Assembly (NCBI RefSeq): GCF_000499385.1
Contig: NW_013654727.1
Coordinates: 1 to 14,245, forward strand
Direction of reading: 5' to 3'
DNA length: 14,245 bases
DNA from: Eimeria necatrix
Lineage: Eukaryota > Apicomplexa > Conoidasida > Eucoccidiorida > Eimeriidae
A program made the position numbers and the translations under genes. Position 1 is the first letter of the stretch. Every line of letters begins with the position of its first letter. Below the pieces are notes generated by a model. It did no database searches, was not told the origin of the DNA, and worked only from the letters and a program-made list of their open reading frames with translations. Positions 9,108-14,245 of the stretch are shown piece by piece.

Positions 9108-9152
9108 AGCGGGCCGTTGCCTTACCGGCACTACAGCAGCTGGCTCCTTCAT
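8673..9152 (-). CDS. Candidate 5' exons of the long minus-strand gene
   Basis: Exon 1 runs from ATG at 9152 to 9126 (MKEPAAVVP) and ends at CCG|GTAAGG, a near-perfect donor, in phase 0. The ATG has A at -3. Exon 2 starts at 8860 after TTGCTTCTTGTGCGCAG and runs to 8673, ending CTCAG|GTCAGC in phase 2. Its frame includes ESEVEAVVRVRPTASG. It would join the acceptor at 7406, which also needs phase 2, to continue into the long Gln/Ala/Ser-rich frame. Phases agree at both junctions, but this is inference without transcript support. The short VVRVRP string resembles the first strand of kinesin motors. No P-loop or other motor motif follows, so I do not call a kinesin. Another frame through exon 2 (ERQQKERKHLGESRQPPEPLP) is also protein-like. 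Confidence 0.35.
8861..9125 (-). other. Intron with complementary CAG and CTG arms
   Basis: The minus strand reads GTAAGG, then about 19 CAG units (9050-9106), about 110 bases of AT-rich unique sequence including TTTTAAC, then about 21 CTG units (8877-8939), then CTTCTTGTGCGCAG. The arms are perfectly complementary over roughly 57 bases. See the findings for the interpretation. Confidence 0.4.
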
Positions 9153-9652
9153 TGTCAAGATGTGCTGCTCCTGCTGATGCTGCTGCTGCTACCAGCAGGG
9201 GTTCTGCTGCTGCTGCTGCTGCTGCTGCACGGAGCTGCGGCCGCTGCTGCTTCTCCTGCCGCTGCAGTAGCAACAACTGATACCCATAAGCTGCTGCAGC
9301 TGCCACAGCAGCTGCAGCTGTAGCTGCTGTTGCGTGCCCGCTGCTGCTGCTGTGGATTGTGTTGCAGCAGCTGCTGCTGCAGCAGCTGCTGCTGCTTCAG
9401 CTCAGTTGTGCATGGAAGCAACTCGCTGCGGGACGTATTGGCTATTGCTGCTGCTGCTGCTGCTGCTGCTGCTACTACTGCAGCAGTTTCTTCAATTGAG
9501 TGCGTGCTCCGCCCCTTGCTGCTCCTAACGCTCGAGCTGCTGCAGCTAGTGGCATAGATGCTGCTGCTGCTGCTGCTGCCAGTGGCGCCATTCCTGCTGC
9601 TGCTCCTGCTGCTGGCTAGGGCCCCCCCCTCCCCACAACTCAAATAAAACAC
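9153..9652 (-). other. Gln/Ala/Ser-rich minus-strand open frames, upstream of the candidate start
   Basis: A frame from 9652 to 9155 opens with GTG (no ATG) and contains ELKQQQLLQQQLLQHNPQQQ. An overlapping frame reads GYQLLLLQRQEKQQRPQLR, and a third gives QQQLQLQLLWQLQQL. CAG-type sense and protein-like linkers suggest minus-strand exons. A pyrimidine tract ending CTTCTATTTAG at about 9653 could be their acceptor. Whether this is a separate gene, or further 5' exons or 5' UTR of the long minus-strand gene, is unresolved. Confidence 0.3.
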
Positions 9653-10025
9653 TAAATAGAAGAAAATCCATAAGCCAGGCAGCAGGGGAGAGGGAAAAAG
9701 ACAGCAAGCAGTGGGGAGCTGCTGCTGCTGCTGCTGCTCTTGTGCTGCAGCTGTGCTGCAGCAGCAACCTCGCTGATCCTAAGGAGGGTTCTAATGTCTT
9801 TTGTATTTGTTTTGCTTCGATTTAAAACAATTAAACAGACACTTCTTTTTGAAATAGCTTCAGAGAAAGACCTCCGTGACCGCTGGGGCCCCAGGAGCGG
9901 GACTGCTGCTGGTGCAGCTGCTGCTCCGGCTGCTGCTGCTGCTGCTGCTGCTGCTGACGCAGCAACGCGTCGAATTTGAGTTGTTTTTATGCTACATGAA
10001 GCAGCGGACACGCATGCGGCTCTAG
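9653..10025. other. Region between divergent genes; AT-rich core, possible exon
   Basis: About 9790-9860 is AT-rich and repeat-free and could hold a bidirectional promoter between the minus-strand gene and the plus-strand coiled-coil gene. Both strands also carry a modest open frame: plus, after TTAAACAG, TLLFEIASEKDLRDRWGPR (about 9839-9895); minus, SKTNTKDIRTLLRISE (about 9775-9825). Neither has an ATG-based model, and I recognise neither. Confidence 0.3.
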
Positions 10026-10033
10026 TGGGATTC

Positions 10034-10066
<33 letters not shown>

Positions 10067-10226
10067 AGGGACGGAGCAGCTGCAGCAGCGCCAACAGTCG
10101 GCTGCAGCAGCTGACGCGGAGGCGAACGTGCTTAGGTCAGCAGCAGCAGCCGCAACACAAGAGCTCCAACGGCAGCAGCAGCAGCAGCGGCAGCAGCAGC
10201 AGCTGCTGCTGTTGCAGCTGCTGCTG
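10026..10226 (+). CDS. Candidate upstream exon of the coiled-coil gene
   Basis: A Gln-rich frame opens after a TAG at 10023 and runs to 10226, with protein-like linkers (PGTEQLQQRQQSAAAADAEA, ANVLRSAAAAATQELQR). It ends exactly at CTG|GTGAGG, a good donor in phase 0. No ATG opens it, so it would itself be internal. The matching acceptor is uncertain: CTGTAG at 10253 would leave a 27-nt intron, and acceptors in the CAG tract near 10415 would lead into the frame of the downstream CDS. Confidence 0.3.
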
Positions 10227-10322
10227 GTGAGGCCGTTGCTGCTGCTGCTGTAGCAACTGCAACAACACTCACAACAGCAGCGGCGGAAGACACAGCGGCA
10301 GCAGCAGCAGCAGCAGCGACAC

Positions 10323-10353
<31 letters not shown>

Positions 10354-10476
10354 ACCAGCAGCAGCGTCCACGGCAGCATCAGCGTAGGCAGGGCACAGCA
10401 GCACCAGCAGTAGCGGCAGCAGCAACAAAAGCGAGCAGCAGCAGCAACAAAAGCAAGCAGCAGCAGCAACAAAAGC

Positions 10477-10523
<47 letters not shown>

Positions 10524-10533
10524 CGTGGAGAAG
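10227..10533 (+). other. CAG/CAA-rich leader before the coiled-coil CDS
   Basis: The sequence is almost wholly CAG/CAA/GCA-type in plus sense. The frame of the downstream CDS is open from a TAG at about 10409, through poly-Gln/Ser/Ala, to HVEKM at 10522-10536. It could be coding (exon 2 start), intron or 5' UTR. No independent signal decides. Confidence 0.35.
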
Positions 10534-10667
10534 ATGCATGCGCCAAACAGCTTCTCTCTGGGCAACTCTTTGCTGCAGAATTTTCACTACCGGCTGAAGC
10601 TGAATTTGCTGCCAGCAGAAGACGCTGAGCTCGCCCGCAGAGTGCAGCAGCAGCTGCTGCAGCAGCT

Positions 10668-10699
<32 letters not shown>

Positions 10700-10830
10700 T
10701 ACTGCAGCAGGCGCAACCGAGCAGCCCCTCTGAAAGAGCGGGAGCCACAAATTCTGCTGCCTCAGCAATTGCTGCTGTTGCCGCTGCTGCTACGGCGGCA
10801 GCAGCAGCAAAAGAGAGCGAGGCAGCAGCG

Positions 10831-10866
<36 letters not shown>

Positions 10867-10972
10867 GAGCAGCAGCAGCACGGCAGTGTTTTGACTTTGC
10901 CTCTGCCTCCAGAGCACTTGGCTGAAAGTCTCTCAAAGGATTTACAGAGTTTGGGATGGGGTGCTGCTAGCC

Positions 10973-11003
<31 letters not shown>

Positions 11004-11006
11004 AGG

Positions 11007-11041
<35 letters not shown>

Positions 11042-11168
11042 GCTCATGGGACACTGGCGGCGACCTTTCTGTGTGCAGCAGTGCAACAGCAGCAGCAAAT
11101 GGATTGACTTGCAGCAGCAGCAGCTCAACACCTCACACGGACTCTTCCACAGGTGTGCTTCTGCTGCT

Positions 11169-11203
<35 letters not shown>

Positions 11204-11250
11204 TGGAAGAGACGCACACAACATTGCTGTGCTCGAGCGAAGCATCTCCT

Positions 11251-11283
<33 letters not shown>

Positions 11284-11458
11284 GCCCAGATACTTCTCCT
11301 CAAAGAGAGGATTGCTGACCTGGAGCTTCAGCAGCAGCTGGAGCAGCGGAAAAGCGCCGCTGCTGCTGCTGCTGCTGCTGCTCTGCAGCAGCAAGTGCAG
11401 CAGCTGCAGCAAGACAACCAATACCTGCGTCTTCACTTCAAGAGGAGCTTTGAGCCTC

Positions 11459-11502
<44 letters not shown>

Positions 11503-11652
11503 AGTACCCCGCAGCAGCAGCAAGACCCCCAAAGCTGCAGCACGGAGCTTCTGCAGCAGAAGCTAGCAGTGTACAGGCAGCAGCTTATGATGCTGTTTGA
11601 GCAAAACCAGCTGCTGCTGCAGCAGCAGCAGCAGCGGCAGCAGCAGCAGTAA
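10534..11652 (+). CDS. Gln-rich coiled-coil protein
   Basis: 372 residues follow from the first ATG (10534) to a TAA. The frame extends upstream in poly-Gln, so the true start may lie in an earlier exon. I do not recognise the family. The N-terminal unique segment reads NFHYRLKLNLLPAEDAELAR. Two linkers, LPLPPEHLAESLSKDLQSLG and GDLSVCSSATAAANG, separate poly-Gln and poly-Ala runs. The C-terminal third is predicted coiled coil in three blocks: about 252-273 (ILLLKERIADLELQQQLEQR), about 284-303 (LQQQVQQLQQDNQYLRLHFK) and about 338-362 (LLQQKLAVYRQQLMMLFEQ), each with leucines at heptad-like spacing. No signal peptide or membrane segment is visible. All unique stretches fall in this one frame and the sense strand is CAG-type, which supports reality. 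The stop codon overlaps a good donor (GTAAGG at 11649), so the C-terminus may differ. Confidence 0.7.
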
Positions 11653-11759
11653 GGGCAGCAGCAGCTAACCCTTTTTAGTGTAAATGACAGCACTTCCGCT
11701 GCATGCAGCAGCAGCAGCGACAGCAGCAGCAGCAGCTGCCGACGCCTTCGTTTGCTGCA

Positions 11760-11794
<35 letters not shown>

Positions 11795-12015
11795 GAGAGC
11801 GCGCTTCCTCTGCTTCTGCAGCAGCAAGGCATCGCTCTTAAACTTTTAATTTATATTCATTTTGCATTTATTAATTCCCCAATTTTTATTTATTTATTCA
11901 AAAACTATTTATTAATTTATATTTATTTATTCAAAAACTATTTATTAATCTTCTTTCCACTTTATATAATTCTGCCTATCCCTCATTGCCTTCATAAGCC
12001 TTCGCCCACCAACTT
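11653..12015 (+). other. 3' flank of the coiled-coil gene
   Basis: The flank contains CTAACCCTTTTTAG directly after the stop, then a CAG run, about 11 CTG units (11764-11794), then strongly AT-rich DNA (11838-11975) with TTTATT-type strings suitable for 3' processing. If the 30-nt segment 11649-11678 is removed, the upstream frame continues to a TAA at 11839. Otherwise this is 3' UTR and intergenic DNA. Confidence 0.4.
11888..11949. repeat. 29-bp direct repeat, two identical copies
   Basis: A 29-bp AT-rich unit beginning ATTTATTTATTCAAAAACTA occurs at 11888-11916 and again at 11921-11949, separated by 4 bp, with no mismatches. Confidence 0.9.
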
Positions 12016-12261
12016 GGGGGCCCCCCAAAGCCAGAGGGCCCCCAGGGGGCCCCCCAAGCCCAAGGGGCCCCCGGGGGGCCCCCAGGGGGGCCCCCAAGCC
12101 AGGGAGGCCCCCGGGGGGCCCCCAGGGGGGCCCCCCAAGCCAGGGGGGCCCCCACAGCCAGGGGCCCCCGGGGGCCCCCCCCCACAGCAGCGGGGGGGCC
12201 CCCTGACCCTGGGGGCCCCCAAAAAGGGCAGGGGGCCCCCCAAGGGCAGGGGGGCCCCCCA
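12016..12261. repeat. Dense GGGGCCCC palindrome array
   Basis: About a dozen blocks of four to seven G followed by four to seven C are separated by short AAGCCAGG/AGGGC-type spacers. Each block is its own inverted repeat. The Gly/Pro-rich open frames seen on both strands are by-products of this composition and are not called as genes. The array sits between the 3' ends of two convergent genes. Confidence 0.85.
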
Positions 12262-12315
12262 GTAGTCTATGGCGTCAAATAGAAGAGAAAGTTGGGTCTG
12301 TAAAAGGTAATAAAG

Positions 12316-12346
12316 GGGGGCCCCCTTTCACTTAAAGGGGGCCCCC
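12316..12346. terminator. Perfect 13-bp-stem hairpin between convergent genes
   Basis: GGGGGCCCCCTTT (12316-12328), a 5-base loop and AAAGGGGGCCCCC (12334-12346) form a perfect stem on either strand. It is a candidate 3'-end or boundary structure. A eukaryotic terminator role is inferred from position only. Confidence 0.5.
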
Positions 12347-12429
12347 AAGAGGGGCCCCTCAAGAATGGGGGGCCCCCCTCGAAGTACCCTTCAGGGGGCC
12401 CAGGGGGGCCCCCTCAAGGGTAGTTCGAT

Positions 12430-12460
12430 GGGGGCCCCCTTTTGCTTGAAGGGGGCCCCC
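12430..12460. terminator. Second GGGGCCCC hairpin, 12-bp stem
   Basis: GGGGGCCCCCTT (12430-12441), loop TTGCTTG and AAGGGGGCCCCC (12449-12460) have the same design as the hairpin at 12316. The surrounding sequence (following GGGGCCCC block) is also similar, so the two are probably duplicated copies. Confidence 0.5.
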
Positions 12461-12551
12461 AAAGGGGCCCCTGGAGGCCCCTTTTTGTTAAAGGGGGGCC
12501 CCCGAGGGGCCCCCTGAGTGCTGCTGCTGCACCGGTGGGTTCGGGGGCCCC

Positions 12552-12579
12552 CTAGGATGAGTTGGAGGAGGCCTCATCT

Positions 12580-12619
<40 letters not shown>

Positions 12620-12747
12620 CCGTTGCTCCTGAGGCCTCGCCTTCTCCCCCGTCGCTGAACAGCTCGGCTTTGTTTTCTTTTGCTGCAGCAGCAGCTGCTT
12701 CTGGCGCCTCAGCAGCAGCACTAGGAGGCTTCTCGGCACCCCCTTCT

Positions 12748-12778
<31 letters not shown>

Positions 12779-12971
12779 GCTTCATCCTCGCCCCGAAACC
12801 GCCAGCGCAGCAGCGGCAGCAGCGGGCGCAGTAGCAGCAGCAGCAGGCGCAGCAGCAGCAGCGAGGGCGCTGCGGGCGCAGCAGCAGCACCAGCAAGCGC
12901 CGCAGCAGCAGCAAGCGCAGCAGCAGCAAGCGCAGCAGCAAGAAGCGCAGCAGCAGCAGCAGCCGCAAGCG

Positions 12972-13005
<34 letters not shown>

Positions 13006-13241
13006 GGGGTATTGACCTGCATCGTCCTCGTCTGTTGCTGCTGCTCCTTCTTGAGCTGCTGCTTCTTGCTGCTTGCTGCTGGCCAAAACTCCAGCTCTTT
13101 TGCTGCTGCTGCCGGCCTTCAGCAGCACCCGCCGGGGCCCCACAAGTGGCAGCAGCAAACAAACATCAGCAGCACCTTCGGGGGGGACCAGCAGCAGCAC
13201 GGCCCTTTCAGAGGCTCCGCTGGACCCTGAAGAAGGGGCCT

Positions 13242-13277
<36 letters not shown>

Positions 13278-13651
13278 GCAGCAGCAGCAGCGGCAGCAGC
13301 GGCAGCAGCGGCAGCAGCAGCAGCGGCAGCAGCAGCAGCAGCAGCGGCAGCAGCAGCAGCGGCAGCAGCAGCAGCGGCAGCAGCAGCGACAGCATATGGG
13401 TGCACACAGTAAATGCGCCAGGCGCCAATATTGCTGTTGTCGGCGCTGCTGCTGCAGCTACTATTGCTGCTGCTGCTGCTGCTGCTGCTGCAGCTACTAT
13501 TGCTGCTGCTGCTGCTGCTATTGTTTTTGTTGTTGTCGCTGCTGCTGCTGCTACTTTTGCTGCAGCTGCTGCTGTTACCTGCCACAAATAGTCTCGCCTG
13601 AAGTCGTAGGCCACCTCTGCTGGAGGCGGCTCCTTGGATGCTGCTGCTGCA

Positions 13652-13694
<43 letters not shown>

Positions 13695-13781
13695 CCTTCT
13701 CTGGGTCCCTCAAGTAGAGGGCGTAGGTAATGGGCTCGGAGCCGCCGCCCCCACTGGGCAGCAGCAGGCCCCACGGCAGCG

Positions 13782-13818
<37 letters not shown>

Positions 13819-13836
13819 TCCCTCCTGCTGCTCCCC

Positions 13837-13874
<38 letters not shown>

Positions 13875-13977
13875 TGGGGGGCTTTGCCAGCAGCTTTGCT
13901 TCTGCTGCTGGCACGTCAATGCCCAGCTGCACCAAAGACAGTCCGGCGGCTGCGGGGTGGGGCAGCACTTGCAGCAC
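12552..13977 (-). CDS. PAF1: Probable Paf1 homologue (Paf1 complex), 3' three exons
   Basis: Exons are 13579-13977, 13017-13239 and 12552-12745. Junctions are LWQ|A (CAG|GTAACA, phase 0) and a split Glu codon (GCAG|GTCAAT to CTGCAG|AA, phase 1). The joined 271 residues show four blocks in the order expected for Paf1: LVQLGIDVPAAE (the family's QV-FDSDPAP region), PITYALYLRDPEKE (its VAYFLPVEE region), VAYDFRRDYLWQ (its YDYKIAREYNWNV), and AVLLLVPPEG (its YFFIFREGDG). These are followed by an acidic Ser-rich tail (ENKAELFSDGGEGEASG, SEDEASSNSS) like the family's EEIFGSDADSED tail. Paf1 is a subunit of the nuclear complex that supports RNA polymerase II elongation and co-transcriptional histone modification. 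Poly-Ala and poly-Gln runs are inserted between the blocks. The 5'-most exon here begins at an acceptor (CTGCTGCCAG) and lacks an ATG, so the N-terminus lies beyond the right edge. Homology was judged by eye from memory of the family. The alternative is an unrelated protein with chance motif order. Confidence 0.6.
12746..13016 (-). other. Intron 2 of the Paf1-like gene, CTG-type throughout
   Basis: The minus strand reads GTCAATACCCC, then CTG/CTT/CGCTG-type sequence nearly to the end, then about ten CTG units and CTGCAG at the acceptor. The 271-nt length is not a multiple of three, so retention would shift the frame and lose the acidic tail. Confidence 0.5.
13240..13578 (-). other. Intron 1 of the Paf1-like gene, CAG arm then CTG arm
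   Basis: The minus strand begins GTAACAGCAGCAGC and is CAG-type to about 13440. It crosses a unique stretch of about 55 bases and then becomes CTG/CCGCTG-type to CTGCAG at 13240. At 339 nt it is a multiple of three with no in-frame stop, so retention would add about 113 residues of poly-Ala/Leu. The tight fit of the flanking blocks to Paf1 spacing favours removal. Confidence 0.5.
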
Positions 13978-14166
13978 CTGGCAGCAGCCAAACAATTAAT
14001 TAATTAATAAATAATTAATTAATTAATTAATTATTTATTTATTTATCTATTTATTTTATTTATTTATTTATTGAGTGTTAGTTTGATTGTTATTTGTTGC
14101 GCCGTCTCTGCTGCAGCAGCGCCGCAGCGGCAGCAGCACGCGCAGCCGCACAACAGCAGCAGCAGC

Positions 14167-14167
<1 letters not shown>
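13978..14167. other. AT microsatellite and flanking intron of the Paf1-like gene
   Basis: 13994-14075 is ATTA/TTTA tetranucleotide repeat. On the minus strand a good branch-like ACTAAC (about 14080) precedes it and the acceptor TTGTTTGGCTGCTGCCAG follows at 13978. No coding sequence is seen, and the stretch reads as intron. Confidence 0.5.

Positions 14168-14245
<78 letters not shown>
14168..14245. repeat. Uninterrupted (CAG)26 run at the window edge
   Basis: 26 uninterrupted CAG units run off the right edge. On the sense strand of the Paf1-like gene this is CTG-type, as in its other introns. The run length makes assembly collapse or a contig break here likely. Confidence 0.9.

Noticed and set aside
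8664..9158. Single 164-codon minus-strand frame across 8664-9158
   Set aside because: It opens with TTG and reads through strong donor and acceptor signals. The spliced two-exon reading with matching phase is preferred, although not proven.
11976..12265. Gly/Pro-rich open frames on both strands (collagen-like)
   Set aside because: They arise in all frames from GGGGCCCC repeats, and no start context or conserved residue pattern supports a gene.
13995..13995. Start codon for the Paf1-like gene at 13995
   Set aside because: The codon is TTG, and a good acceptor (CTGCTGCCAG) follows at once, so the exon is internal.

Overview
The window looks like nuclear DNA of a coccidian apicomplexan, most probably Eimeria. 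The basis is the extreme density of CAG/CTG trinucleotide runs. Read in sense, these give poly-Gln, poly-Ala and poly-Ser tracts (homopolymeric amino-acid repeats) in nearly every long reading frame, as is well known for Eimeria genomes. There are also AT-rich minisatellites and spliceosomal-type GT...AG signals. Nothing suggests bacterial operons, and I saw no RNA gene or transposase. The species cannot be fixed from sequence alone.

Layout. 1-1150: ordinary-complexity DNA with no supported gene. 1150-2743: increasing CAG and GGGGCCCC repeat content, with only weak exon candidates. 2744-7406/7450, minus strand: one very long open frame (up to 1568 codons) for a Gln/Ala/Ser-rich, partly RS-like protein. 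7407-8672: three different satellite-like arrays (11-bp TTTAAA-type, 9-bp ATTAATGGC-type, GCTA tetranucleotide). They fit as one large intron, because a donor (CAG|GTCAGC) lies just upstream and a good acceptor just downstream, with matching phase. 8673-9152, minus: two candidate 5' exons of that same gene. 9153-10030: upstream/divergent region. 10026-11652, plus: a Gln-rich coiled-coil protein gene. 11653-12551: its AT-rich 3' flank, then a dense field of GGGGCCCC palindromes between convergent genes. 12552-13977, minus: the 3' part of a gene I recognise as a probable Paf1 homologue (Paf1 complex, RNA polymerase II elongation), with three exons whose phases agree. 13978-14245: AT microsatellite and a CAG run that leaves the window.

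The most interesting signal is how the trinucleotide repeats are placed relative to splice sites. In two independently inferred introns (8861-9125 and 13240-13578) the sense strand reads donor, CAG-type arm, short unique stretch, CTG-type arm, acceptor. The arms are complementary, so each pre-mRNA intron could fold into a long CAG:CUG stem that brings its ends together. The CUG arm contains no AG, so it can also serve as an AG-free, pyrimidine-rich acceptor tract. By contrast, the exons of the long genes are mainly CAG-type in sense. The window therefore suggests a strand-orientation rule for these repeats, in which CAG is coding and CTG marks the 3' part of introns. This is inference from sequence and is testable with RNA-seq.
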